The position numbers and the translations under genes are program-made. The notes below the pieces were generated by a model that was given only the letters and a program-made list of their open reading frames with translations, was not told where the DNA came from and searched no databases. Shown in pieces: positions 17,036 to 25,813 of a stretch of 64,000 nt of DNA. Within the stretch, counting starts at the first letter, position 1. Each line of letters starts with the position of its first letter. Source of the stretch: Brevibacillus formosus (GTDB lineage: Bacteria; Bacillota; Bacilli; Brevibacillales; Brevibacillaceae); assembly GCF_003013405.1 (NCBI RefSeq), contig NZ_PXZL01000023.1, forward strand, positions 1-64,000. The letters are read 5' to 3'.

Positions 17036-17282
17036 GCTTTCTTCCCCCTAAATGATGAGCATGTTTTACGGTGGTAAGAGATCCCCAGAAGAGAAACAAG
17101 GCAATGACCGGGTGAAGCGCGGAGAGGATTCCTAAGTGAGAGGAATAAATAACGGTAAGGAACTGCGCAACGATCATGAGGTATAATCCGAGACAAATCC
17201 AACGAAGATGTACAGTCAGCTTTCCAAGGAAAGAGAATACCAAAGGAGGGGGAAGGGGAACCCTCTCATTCATCACAAGCAT
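17022..17282 (-). CDS. Small two-helix membrane protein
   Basis: This 86-residue protein has membrane helices at about 29-48 and 52-70 and a His-rich end (KHAHHLGGRKHE). No family was recognised. It precedes and overlaps the DUF2306-like gene, which suggests a common complex. The ribosome site is weak; a second ATG four codons in is also possible. Confidence 0.6.
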   Translation of the reverse strand: MLVMNERVPLPPPLVFSFLGKLTVHLRWICLGLYLMIVAQFLTVIYSSHLGILSALHPVIALFLFWGSLTTVKHAHHLGGRKHETS

Positions 17283-17411
17283 GCAACAACCGCTCCCATC
17301 TGAATCATTTGTCTTACCCCCATCCTAAACACAAGTTCAAAACAAACCATAAACGATTTCTAAAAAAAGGATAAAATTTGAATGTCATAGCGGCATATGT
17401 ATGCGTGACAT

Positions 17412-17451
17412 AAAAAAACAAAGACCAACATAGAAAATATCGCCGGTCTTT
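17412..17451 (-). terminator. Terminator after the HExxH gene
   Basis: On the minus strand AAAGACC/GGTCTTT enclose an 18-nt loop and are followed by GTTTTTTT. Confidence 0.65.
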
Positions 17452-17467
17452 GACTCATAATCAGTTA

Positions 17468-18937
17468 TTAATTGGGCTCTAACACAAAGTAATACGGTTT
17501 GGAGAGAAGATTGTGCAAATGATCACGTACTTCCACGTTAGGCAATCGGTTTAATGTTTCGCTAATTTCTCGTTTCATGTCGGCGTACTGGCTCTCATAT
17601 TGCTCTTCCGGGTGTTTCTCCTCTTGAATGACTCTGGCTAAACGCTTTGCTATCTCAAATAGCTTTTGATTGGTCTCATCGTAACCAGATTCATTAGCGT
17701 TTGCCAAATATCCGCGCATTTCTGCCAAGCGCGACAGGGTATCACGCCAGTTCCATGCTTGTATATTCTTTTCTCTTGTTTGAGAGCATATCTCAACAAA
17801 CGGATTTTTCGATAACAAATCCTCTAATGTACCCCATGCATCTGGTCGCAAAGATTCTTCGAGTTTTTGCAGACAGTACGCATCAGGGGAGAGTAACTCT
17901 ACCACTTCGCGAAACGCTGGAATCGAGTTTCGTCGATAGCTTTTGATTCCCCACAAGCTATGTACCTGCAACGCCGTAGCAAATGACTTGCAGTGAGTAT
18001 CGAGCTCTGCTAATCGTTCCTCATCTAGCTTATGACTAGCAAGAATCCTCGCCTTTACCCCATTATCGGGGATGTTTTCATTAGCTTCGCCTAATTGCAT
18101 ACTTCTTTTGATGTAAGTGCGAACCGTGTCTTTTGGTATGGAGTTATCCTCTTGAGCACCAAGAATTCCGAAGCGATAAGAGATAAATTCCTCGAAACCT
18201 TTGCTACTTCCAAATCCATCATCGATGGCATGCAAATCTGGTTGGACTTCCATCATTTCAGCGAGCACCTGCTCCTCAAGTCCGTAAATGCATGCCTCGA
18301 TATGTGTCCAGTAGCTTCTGCATTCGTCTTCGCTCCCCAGCACACGTTGATAGACGTCATGGAAGAAGAGGATGTGAGCAATTTCGTGGAAGTAATTTTG
18401 AAAAGGAAACTTGATGTGAGTTCCCTCCAAATACGTTCCTGCATTTTGATAGATCCGTCCATGCTCTGGTCGGAATAACGTGGGTAGCGTCGAGTGCAAA
18501 TCTAAGTATAGTCCAATCCCTTCATTGTAACTATGTGCCCAAACAGCTAAATAGGTTGGGCTTAACAACAAAGCGATGGAGTGATTGGTAATTTGAACAG
18601 GCAAGTTGAAATAGCCGCCGTTTATTTGAGGCTGTAAGCTTAGCCAGGTCATCCCAACTGCTAGAGCCTGATATAAAGAGAATTCACCTTCCGCAGATGC
18701 ATCTCTACAATAACGTTGAAATTGACGAGTAGTGCTTACAATTCCATGGTTCTTAAAACCGTAATTACCCTCGAACCGCTCAAGTCCCTCAATGAAATCC
18801 TCTGTTGATACCGTTAAAAATACGTTAATTCCATCCACCCAAAGATCGGAACCGATTTCTGATTCTAGCCATGCGTCTGCGTCCTCGGCAAGCTCTCTCA
18901 ACTGATGATATCTTTCCAACAAATGCGCTTGATTCAT
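17468..18937 (-). CDS. Orphan HExxH-motif protein downstream of tandem small peptide genes
   Basis: This 489-residue soluble protein without signal peptide carries one zinc or iron-binding-type motif, FHEIAHILFFHD, with HEIAH at residues 184-188. An acidic helix ending FEEFISYRFG about 70 residues later may supply a third ligand. The C-terminal half is helical and charged. I do not recognise the family. It could be a metallopeptidase or belong to the HExxH peptide-modification proteins found near RiPP precursors. The start MNQAHLL is chosen because AGGATGG precedes it; seven further codons upstream lack a ribosome site. Two paralogous peptide genes and one promoter lie upstream on the same strand, separated by a strong terminator, which suggests the peptides are its substrates. 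Confidence 0.7.
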   Translation of the reverse strand: MNQAHLLERYHQLRELAEDADAWLESEIGSDLWVDGINVFLTVSTEDFIEGLERFEGNYGFKNHGIVSTTRQFQRYCRDASAEGEFSLYQALAVGMTWLSLQPQINGGYFNLPVQITNHSIALLLSPTYLAVWAHSYNEGIGLYLDLHSTLPTLFRPEHGRIYQNAGTYLEGTHIKFPFQNYFHEIAHILFFHDVYQRVLGSEDECRSYWTHIEACIYGLEEQVLAEMMEVQPDLHAIDDGFGSSKGFEEFISYRFGILGAQEDNSIPKDTVRTYIKRSMQLGEANENIPDNGVKARILASHKLDEERLAELDTHCKSFATALQVHSLWGIKSYRRNSIPAFREVVELLSPDAYCLQKLEESLRPDAWGTLEDLLSKNPFVEICSQTREKNIQAWNWRDTLSRLAEMRGYLANANESGYDETNQKLFEIAKRLARVIQEEKHPEEQYESQYADMKREISETLNRLPNVEVRDHLHNLLSKPYYFVLEPN

Positions 18938-18999
18938 AATATGGCACCATCCTGTCATGTTTGCTTACTGCCTCGAAAGCGAGAACTTTATACAAAAAA

Positions 19000-19026
19000 T
19001 TCAAGAGCACACGAGGTGCTCTTGAA
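19000..19026 (-). terminator. Terminator between the peptide genes and the HExxH gene
   Basis: The perfect 11-bp stem TTCAAGAGCAC/GTGCTCTTGAA with a 5-nt loop is followed on the minus strand by TTTTTTG. Read-through would give low HExxH protein relative to peptide, as is common for precursor-enzyme pairs. Confidence 0.85.
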
Positions 19027-19033
19027 CAATCAA

Positions 19034-19132
19034 TTACATTTTACACACAAGTGTCAAAATTGGATGGAGGAGCAATTTCATTTCTTGAACGTTTTGATTG
19101 TTAGAAAGTTGTGCTTTCACTACCTTTTTCAT
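19034..19132 (-). CDS. Small peptide B, paralogue of peptide A
   Basis: This 32-residue frame begins MKKVVKAQLSNNQN, continues VQEMKLLLHP and ends TLVCKM. It aligns without gaps to peptide A at 15 of 31 positions: MKKVVK, N12, VQEMK, L21 and V29-C30. AAGGACGGG lies upstream. The pattern of conserved N-terminal half, variable middle and conserved Val-Cys near the C-terminus looks like a leader/core precursor or a signalling peptide. It was too short for routine gene calling. The next gene on the strand is the HExxH protein. Confidence 0.65.
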   Translation of the reverse strand: MKKVVKAQLSNNQNVQEMKLLLHPILTLVCKM

Positions 19133-19195
19133 GGGCAATCCCGTCCTTCCTAACTTTTATCATTTTATGGAAATCATGCATGCTTTTTGACTCAC

Positions 19196-19291
19196 TTACA
19201 AGCAAACATCAACAACTACGCGCCATTTCAACGATTTCATTTCTTGCACTTGTTTGTTCTTGTTTACTGCTACTTTTACGACTTTTTTCAT
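19196..19291 (-). CDS. Small peptide A (31 residues)
   Basis: The frame begins MKKVVKVAVNKNKQ, continues VQEMKSLKWR and ends VDVCL. AAAGGAGGTG stands at ideal distance before the ATG, one of the best ribosome sites in the window, and a good sigma-A promoter lies about 70 bp upstream. The peptide is very basic, has no signal sequence, and shares MKKVVK, VQEMK and a penultimate VC with peptide B 63 bp downstream. Function unknown; a precursor for modification by the downstream HExxH protein is the leading hypothesis. Confidence 0.7.
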   Translation of the reverse strand: MKKVVKVAVNKNKQVQEMKSLKWRVVVDVCL

Positions 19292-19361
19292 GAGTTTACA
19301 CCTCCTTTCCAAAAGAAGATGGAACTTTATGTGGATTCTCTCAACAATAGGTTGTATTGTA

Positions 19362-19391
19362 ATTATAAGGAAAATTGTTAATTGATTTCAA
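19362..19391 (-). promoter_or_regulatory. Sigma-A promoter of the peptide/HExxH unit
   Basis: On the minus strand TTGAAA-N18-TATAAT, giving a leader of roughly 60 nt before peptide A. Confidence 0.65.
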
Positions 19392-19568
19392 GTTAAGAAA
19401 AATAAATATTTTCTGAAATGTTATATAAGTGATGCGAGATTCCCAGGGAAGGTACTTCCAGATGCGATAATAGGGTGCTTGTAGTAAACTGTATCAGGGA
19501 TGTAAGTTTGGTTTCCGACAACTTGGAGTGTCTTTCTCTTCAGAGAGGTATATTGAACTATCGTGTGT
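19392..19568. other. Intergenic region between divergent promoters
   Basis: This stretch holds no reading frame with a ribosome site and no T-box or other riboswitch signature that I could recognise. Confidence 0.4.
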
Positions 19569-19597
19569 TTGAAAAGAATGTTTATTTGGAGTATAGT
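19569..19597 (+). promoter_or_regulatory. Sigma-A promoter of brnQ
   Basis: TTGAAA-N17-TATAGT, about 85 bp before the brnQ start. Confidence 0.65.
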
Positions 19598-19684
19598 ATC
19601 AGAATGAATAAATGAGAGTTGGATAAGCAGCCGTCTGAATGAACAGTTATGATTGAGAGATAGAGAACAATTAGGAGGATTATT

Positions 19685-21031
19685 GTGTCACAGAAAGCAC
19701 CAGTTTCTTTTGTAGTTACTATCGGTTTCATGTTATTTGCTTTGTTTTTTGGAGCGGGTAATTTAATTTTTCCGCCAATGCTTGGCCAATTAGCAGGAAC
19801 AAATGTATGGATAGCCAATGCAGGTTTTTTGGTTACAGGGGTTGGGTTGCCATTGCTAGCGATCACAGCCTTTGTTTATTCGGGAAAAGACGACTTGCGC
19901 TCCTTAGCCAGTCGCGTGCATCCCGTATTCGGAATGGTATTCACGATTGTTCTGTATCTAGCAATTGGCCCGTTTTTTGCGATACCCAGATCCGGCAATG
20001 TATCGTTTGATATAGGGGTAAAGCCTTTCCTATCAGAACAGGCAGGTTCGGTACCGCTGATTCTATTTACCATCCTGTTTTTTGCAATTGCCTGCTTCTT
20101 ATCGCTCAATCCTATGAAAATTATCCATGTAGTCGGAAAAATCTTAACTCCAATTAAATTAACATTTATCGGAATTATTGCGATAACGGCTATTATTTAT
20201 CCAATTGGAGCCCTTCAAGCCCCGCAAGCAGATTACACATCCCATGTATTTTTCAAGGGTTTTCAAGAAGGGTATTTAACATTGGATGCGCTTGTAGCTT
20301 TTGTTTTTGGAATGATCATCGTGAATGCAATTAAAGAAAAAGGAGTTACTGCCAGAAAACAAGTTTTGGCTACATGCGCAAAAGCAACAATGATAGCCGG
20401 TTTACTCCTTGCGCTTTTCTATACCGCACTTTCCTTTATGGGTGCCTCTAGCGTAGAAAAGTTGGGCCACTTAGAAAATGGCGCTGAGGTTTTGGCGAAA
20501 GTCTCCAATTACTACTTTGGTTCTTATGGTGCCATATTATTGGGATTAATGATTACAGTGGCATGTTTGACTACTAGTGTAGGGCTGATTACAGCCTGCT
20601 CTTCCTTTTTTCATGCATTGGTTCCGAAGATCTCTTACAAAAAATTTGCGGTTATTTTGTCTGTTTTCAGTACACTCGTTGCCAATATTGGATTAACGCA
20701 ACTTATTAAGGTCTCTGTTCCGATCTTAATGACCATGTACCCGATTGCAATCTCGTTACTCTTCTTGACGTTTCTGCACGAAGCATTCAACGGCAGACCA
20801 GAAGTGTATCAAGGAAGTTTACTTTTCACTTTTCTGATTAGTCTGTTTGATGGCTTGAAGGCTGCTGGAGTCGAAATTAGTTTTGTCCAGCACTATTTTG
20901 CTCAGTACCTTCCACTGTATGACGTAGGCTTGGGCTGGCTCCTGCCTTCTCTAATAGGTGGGGTATGCGGATACACGATCAGTGTATTCCGGAAGAGTAT
21001 GTACCACGTTCAAAAACAAAAGGAGGCATGA
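19685..21031 (+). CDS. brnQ: Branched-chain amino acid transporter BrnQ
   Basis: This 448-residue protein of about twelve membrane helices imports leucine, isoleucine and valine by cation symport (LIVCS family). The family opening is clear: GFMLFALFFGAGNLIFPP near residue 14, then GQLAG..., and ARVHP-like SRVHPVFGM and the AIPRSGNVSFD segment. The GTG start follows AGGAGG. It is a single gene with its own promoter and terminator. Confidence 0.95.
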   Translation: MSQKAPVSFVVTIGFMLFALFFGAGNLIFPPMLGQLAGTNVWIANAGFLVTGVGLPLLAITAFVYSGKDDLRSLASRVHPVFGMVFTIVLYLAIGPFFAIPRSGNVSFDIGVKPFLSEQAGSVPLILFTILFFAIACFLSLNPMKIIHVVGKILTPIKLTFIGIIAITAIIYPIGALQAPQADYTSHVFFKGFQEGYLTLDALVAFVFGMIIVNAIKEKGVTARKQVLATCAKATMIAGLLLALFYTALSFMGASSVEKLGHLENGAEVLAKVSNYYFGSYGAILLGLMITVACLTTSVGLITACSSFFHALVPKISYKKFAVILSVFSTLVANIGLTQLIKVSVPILMTMYPIAISLLFLTFLHEAFNGRPEVYQGSLLFTFLISLFDGLKAAGVEISFVQHYFAQYLPLYDVGLGWLLPSLIGGVCGYTISVFRKSMYHVQKQKEA

Positions 21032-21077
21032 AAATAACTTTCCATATAGACACATGCCACTTAGAAGATGCTTTACG

Positions 21078-21114
21078 AACCCGTCCCTTGACATGTAGGA
21101 GACGGGTTTTGTTT
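21078..21114 (+). terminator. Terminator after brnQ
   Basis: AACCCGTC/GACGGGTT stem followed by TTGTTT. Confidence 0.8.
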
Positions 21115-21284
21115 ATAATCCAATCTGCATCAAGTAACGGTTGAAAAAAGGTGGCCTTTTATGGCCCCAAGCTAAGGTCGGCTGCTTAAACTTTCTTGTA
21201 TACTTGAAATGAATATTATCAAGTGTTAGACTATTTTTTATTTATTGCATAATATTTATCATGCAAAATAAAAGGGGGCATCCA

Positions 21285-22877
21285 ATGCCTGTCTTACAAA
21301 AAAGAGCAAACCGCCCGAAAAGGATTAGCCTGGTGACACTTTTAACAGGACTAGTCTCTCTATCCGTTATCCTGACTGGCACCATTCTCCTCATCTCATT
21401 CTATCAATCCAAAAAACAGGCACTGATTAACACGACTTTGACCTTAAATCACACGAGTGCAATCAAAATGAGTCATACCCTAGATGCTTTGATTAAATCC
21501 ATGCGCAGTAGCTTACAGTATTCGGCGAGCATCTTTTCCAATCGGAACGAGATGAATGCGGATGAGGTATATTCCAAGCTTGAGTTGATCCGTCGTACAA
21601 ACAACTATTTTAATTCGCTTACCGTGGTAGATGAAACCGGGCTTGTTCGAAGTGTGTCTCCCGGATCGATTGGTACAGTAGGAAGCTATGTTAAAACGAA
21701 AACGGGGAAAATGGCATTGGCTTTAAAAAAGCCGTACATTTCCAAACCTTACGTAACATCAAGTACGAAGCGACTCATTGTATTGATGAGCGAACCCATA
21801 TTTGATAAAGACGGGATCTACCGGGGGGTTATTGGGGGAACGATTTATCTTCATGAAGATAACATTTTGAATACGATCTTTGGAAGTAATCCAACAGACG
21901 AACTAGGTTCCTCTTTTTACATCGTAGGATCTGATGGTCATTTGTTGTTCCACCGTGATACAAACCGGATCGGAGAGGATATCAGTGCCAATCCAGCCGT
22001 ACGCCAGCTGATCCAAGGGAAAAGTGGCTATGAACAGATTGTCAACTTGAGGGGACAGACGGTATTAGCCGCGTACGTAAAGGTTCCAGCGAATGACTGG
22101 GGTGTCGTTGTCGTGTCACCTATCAGTGTTGTGCAAGAACAATTAAATCGTGATATTCAATCCGTTTTGTTGTATATGTTGCCTCCCTTTCTATTATTAA
22201 TGCTAGTTGTGATCGGGCTTGCGCGCCAAGTAGCAAAGCCTTTCGTATCCCTGGCCAATCTTGTGAGTAAGGCCGGGAGAGAAGAGGTGGAACTCTTAGA
22301 GGGTAGCCAGCATTGGAATCGGGAGGCGGAGCTGTTATCCCGTGCTATTCGCTTCGCATTAAGTAATATTAAAAAGCAGACGGAGCAATTGGCACATGAT
22401 GCTCGAACAGATCCTTTGACAGGGCTAACGAACCGAAGAACGCTCGAGGAAACCATGCAAAAATGGATGGCGGAGCAAATCCCCTTTTCTATGATTATGA
22501 TGGATCTTGATCGATTTAAAGCCATTAATGACACATATGGCCATCAGGCTGGGGATGAAGTGTTGAGGCATTTTGCGAAAATCATTTCTTCCTCACTTAG
22601 GCCCGATGATATCAGCTGTCGCTTTGGCGGTGAGGAATTTGTTGTCCTCGTTTCTCATGCTGGTTTGGAGGAGGCCTATCAGGTGGCCGAACGAATACGT
22701 TGTGCCTTAGAAACAAGTATCAACCCAATCGGGCAACCGCTAACCGTGTCACAAGGCATTGCGCACTATCCTACTCATGCTGTTTCACCTGAAGATCTGC
22801 TGCATGCAGCTGACGAGGCCATGTACAAGGCGAAGAGAGCAGGTAGGAACCAAACTATGATAGCGGAAGCGGAGTAA
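21285..22877 (+). CDS. Membrane diguanylate cyclase with dCACHE sensor
   Basis: This 530-residue protein has membrane helices at about 20-42 and 285-305 enclosing an extracellular dCACHE sensor (with WGVVVVSPIS near its end), a short HAMP-like linker, and a GGDEF domain. The active site reads GGEEF at 448-452 and is intact. An RxxD inhibitory site (RPDD) precedes it, so product feedback is expected. It makes cyclic di-GMP in response to an external ligand. The start follows AAGGGGG; an ATG eight codons upstream lacks a ribosome site. Confidence 0.92.
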   Translation: MPVLQKRANRPKRISLVTLLTGLVSLSVILTGTILLISFYQSKKQALINTTLTLNHTSAIKMSHTLDALIKSMRSSLQYSASIFSNRNEMNADEVYSKLELIRRTNNYFNSLTVVDETGLVRSVSPGSIGTVGSYVKTKTGKMALALKKPYISKPYVTSSTKRLIVLMSEPIFDKDGIYRGVIGGTIYLHEDNILNTIFGSNPTDELGSSFYIVGSDGHLLFHRDTNRIGEDISANPAVRQLIQGKSGYEQIVNLRGQTVLAAYVKVPANDWGVVVVSPISVVQEQLNRDIQSVLLYMLPPFLLLMLVVIGLARQVAKPFVSLANLVSKAGREEVELLEGSQHWNREAELLSRAIRFALSNIKKQTEQLAHDARTDPLTGLTNRRTLEETMQKWMAEQIPFSMIMMDLDRFKAINDTYGHQAGDEVLRHFAKIISSSLRPDDISCRFGGEEFVVLVSHAGLEEAYQVAERIRCALETSINPIGQPLTVSQGIAHYPTHAVSPEDLLHAADEAMYKAKRAGRNQTMIAEAE

Positions 22878-22904
22878 TCTATGTTAGGAGCTAAGAGGCG
22901 AGAG

Positions 22905-22932
22905 AAAGAGGCGAGAGATCGCCTCTTTCTTC
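22905..22932 (+). terminator. Terminator after the GGDEF gene
   Basis: AAAGAGGCGA/TCGCCTCTTT with a GAGA loop, followed by CTTCTT. Confidence 0.8.
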
Positions 22933-23094
22933 TTGGAAAAAATTCGCGGGTCAGGTGCTAAAAAAGTAAATTTGGAGATATATTATCTCGCTGTTTACAT
23001 ATGCATGTAACAAATGGATAATTAAGGAAATTTTGTTATTCAAAAATGTGGAGCACATGATTCTTGTATCTCACTTTGAAAGAGGGGGATTGAC

Positions 23095-25416
23095 ATGGAG
23101 AATGTTGTCACATGGGAACAGTATGAGAGGGCACGACGCTTGCATCCCGCGAATTATTACGACGCAGTATTCAATGCTTTTGTCAGGCCGCGGTGGATTA
23201 GCGGGAGTCAGTTCTGGTACATCCGTGAAATACGTCTGGAAAAGGGTACTGGGAGGCAATATGTGATCGTGGATGCTGAACAGAATACAAGTCAGCCAGC
23301 ATTCGATCACGAACGACTAGCTGTCTGTTTGTCAGGGAGTGTAGGCAAAAGGTATGATGCAGAAACATTGCCGCTTGGGGAACTTATGTTTACCGGGGGT
23401 GGATCGGCATTCCAGTTTGAGGTTGGCGGTACTGTTTGGAGCTGTGATTTACAGGAATACAACTGCAAGCCCTTACATCATTTTAAAAAGCCGTCGATAG
23501 ATGAACTGCCGTCTCCAGATGGAAAATGGGTGGCGTTCGTATATGATCACAACTTGTATGTTCGATCACTCGAAACCGGAAGGCGTATCAGGCTAACCCA
23601 TGACGGCAAGGCTTACTATGATTACGGAACCCAACCTGAATGTAGGCTCTCGACCGTGGCGGAGCGATTGAATGATCGTAAGCTTCCTCCAGTGGCGATT
23701 TGGTCACCCGATTCGAAGATGCTGCTGACCCATCGGCTTGACCAAAGAAAGGTGCGCGAAATGCATCTGATCCAATCAGTTCCTAAAGGGGAAGAAGTCA
23801 GACCGGTACTGCACTCGTACCGTTATCCACTGGTTGGCGATCAACACGTACCGTTGGCAGAGCTGGTCATCTGTGATCTGGAAAGGCGAACCACAGTCTG
23901 GATTGAAAGCGAGCCTTTACTGGCATGTCCTGTCTCACCCCTCACTCCGGGGATGCAAATGGCCGGATGGTCATCCGACAGTAAACAGATCTATATCGCC
24001 CGGATGTCCCGTGATGCCCGTTCTGTCGATTTTTCCGTAGCAGATGCTTGCTCCGGTGAGGTTTGCACGCTACTGCGCGAGCAAAGTGATACGTTTTTGA
24101 ACCAAGATCTGCATAACCTCGGAGCATCGAATCCGAATATTCGATTAATGGCCGATGGTTCGTTCATCTGGCACTCAGAGCGTGATGGATGGAGCCACCT
24201 CTACTATTGCGATGGCAAAACGGGTGAGATTCGCAATCCGATCACATCGGGTCCCTGGACAGTACGCAGGCTGATGGCAGTGGACGAGCAGCAGGGATGG
24301 GTGTATATCACTGGAGGGGGGCTTGAGGAAGGGCGCGATCCTTATTATCAACACCTGTATCGCGTTCGCCTGGATGGAACCGGTTTGTCGTTGTTGACGC
24401 CAGAAGATGCTGAGCATAATGTTGTGTTTTCTCCCAATATGAAGTATTTCGTCGATACGTTTTCGCGCGTTGATTTGCCGCCTGTTTCTGTTCTCCGCTC
24501 AGTAGATGGCAGCCTGATTCGCGAATTGGAGTACGCTGATGTGGAAATGCTGCTCGAGATGGGGTACCAATTTCCAGAAAGGATTACTGTCAAAGCACGA
24601 GACGGTGTGACCGATCTTTATGGGGTGATGCTGCGTCCATTCCCGTTTGACCCTTCCAGCAAGTATCCGGTCATCGATTACATTTACGGGGGACCACAGA
24701 TCATCAATACACCGAAAGCTTTCGCGCTCGATCCAGGCCGAAGCCATGACCCGCTGGGTGGTGGACAGTCATTGGCGCAGTTAGGGTTTATCGTATTGAT
24801 CCTAGATGGAATGGGAACACCTTATCGTTCTAAAGCGTTCCATGACATCTCAAACGGAAAATTGGAGGAAGCAGGAGGTTTGATTGACCATGTGATTGCA
24901 ATAAAGCAATTGGCAGAGCGCTACCCGTATGTGGATGTTGATCGGGTAGGCATTTGGGGATCGTCAGGGGGAGGCTACGCTTCGACAAGGGCCCTGCTTT
25001 CATATCCTGAGTTTTACAAGGCTGCTGTTTCCGCGTCTGGGAATCATGACCAACGGCTGTATATAGCAGCATGGGCAGAACGCTATCAAGGTTTGTATGA
25101 TCCTGATTTATACAGGGATCAAGACAATGCCCGTCTGGCAGCCAATCTGGCAGGAAAACTCTTACTGGTGAGTGGCGATATGGATGATAATGTGCATCCT
25201 TCCCAAACGATTCGGATGGCGAATGCATTGATTAAAGCGGATAAAGATTTTGACATGTTGATTTTGCCCAACCGACATCACGGATTTTCTTTGGAACCGT
25301 ACTTTATCCGCAGAAAATGGGATTATTTTGTACGGCACTTGATGAGAGCAGAACCTCCATGGGGGAATCAAACAGCCTATAAAAATGCCAGTGATAAAGA
25401 GCCGATAGAGAAGTAG
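23095..25416 (+). CDS. S9 prolyl oligopeptidase family peptidase (DPP IV-like)
   Basis: This 773-residue protein has an N-terminal beta-propeller region (to about 500; note SPDGKWVAFVYDHNLYV and IWSPDSKML) and a C-terminal alpha/beta-hydrolase domain. The catalytic triad can be placed: Ser624 in GSSGGG, Asp near 697-698 in GDMDDNVHPSQ, and His729 in NRHHGF. It lacks a signal peptide and is likely cytoplasmic, cleaving dipeptides or short peptides. GAGGGGG precedes the ATG. It is a single gene with a terminator shared with the convergent coiled-coil pair. Confidence 0.92.
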   Translation: MENVVTWEQYERARRLHPANYYDAVFNAFVRPRWISGSQFWYIREIRLEKGTGRQYVIVDAEQNTSQPAFDHERLAVCLSGSVGKRYDAETLPLGELMFTGGGSAFQFEVGGTVWSCDLQEYNCKPLHHFKKPSIDELPSPDGKWVAFVYDHNLYVRSLETGRRIRLTHDGKAYYDYGTQPECRLSTVAERLNDRKLPPVAIWSPDSKMLLTHRLDQRKVREMHLIQSVPKGEEVRPVLHSYRYPLVGDQHVPLAELVICDLERRTTVWIESEPLLACPVSPLTPGMQMAGWSSDSKQIYIARMSRDARSVDFSVADACSGEVCTLLREQSDTFLNQDLHNLGASNPNIRLMADGSFIWHSERDGWSHLYYCDGKTGEIRNPITSGPWTVRRLMAVDEQQGWVYITGGGLEEGRDPYYQHLYRVRLDGTGLSLLTPEDAEHNVVFSPNMKYFVDTFSRVDLPPVSVLRSVDGSLIRELEYADVEMLLEMGYQFPERITVKARDGVTDLYGVMLRPFPFDPSSKYPVIDYIYGGPQIINTPKAFALDPGRSHDPLGGGQSLAQLGFIVLILDGMGTPYRSKAFHDISNGKLEEAGGLIDHVIAIKQLAERYPYVDVDRVGIWGSSGGGYASTRALLSYPEFYKAAVSASGNHDQRLYIAAWAERYQGLYDPDLYRDQDNARLAANLAGKLLLVSGDMDDNVHPSQTIRMANALIKADKDFDMLILPNRHHGFSLEPYFIRRKWDYFVRHLMRAEPPWGNQTAYKNASDKEPIEK

Positions 25417-25445
25417 CGCGAGAGGAATGAAAACGGAGAAATGCG

Positions 25446-25475
25446 AAGAGGAGCCCTAAGAAGAGCTCCTCTTTT
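25446..25475. terminator. Bidirectional terminator
   Basis: AAGAGGAGC/GCTCCTCTT stem with 10-nt loop and TT(T) tracts on both sides, between convergent genes. Confidence 0.8.
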
Positions 25476-25478
25476 CAT

Positions 25479-25805
25479 CTACCAGCCTCTTTGAGGAGGG
25501 TTCTGGATTTGATTCGTTTCTTGATCGATGGTGCGGGCCATTTCTTTGATTTTAGCCAATCCATCATCAATTTGGCGCTTATTCGCTGCAATGCGATTCG
25601 CTAACGCAATTAATTGGGTAGATTGTGGTGGGTAGGGTGCATTTGCCAGTGTAAGCAGCTCTTGTTGAGCGCCGTCCAAGTTAATCGCTGCATTGGCTAC
25701 CATATCCACTGCAAAGGAAATTTTGTCAGCAAGATGGTCAACCTTATTTGCCACATGATTCGTATGCTGATTGCCCCAACCGTTCGAATTGTTTATGTAC
25801 GACAT
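25479..25805 (-). CDS. Small helical protein, second of a coiled-coil pair
   Basis: This 108-residue protein is Asn/Ala-rich at the start (NNSNGWGNQHTNHVANKVDH) and helical throughout, with heptad-like spacing and no membrane segment or signal. TAGGTG precedes the ATG. It follows the other helical protein by 8 bases and must be co-transcribed with it. I do not recognise the family. The style (low-complexity start, amphipathic helices) recalls spore or surface-associated proteins, but there is no firm evidence. Confidence 0.65.
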   Translation of the reverse strand: MSYINNSNGWGNQHTNHVANKVDHLADKISFAVDMVANAAINLDGAQQELLTLANAPYPPQSTQLIALANRIAANKRQIDDGLAKIKEMARTIDQETNQIQNPPQRGW

Positions 25806-25813
25806 TCGATCAC

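Noticed and set aside
19392..19684. T-box or other riboswitch before brnQ
   Set aside because: The T-box core (AGGGUGGNACCGCG) and terminator/antiterminator pair are absent; a plain promoter explains the region.
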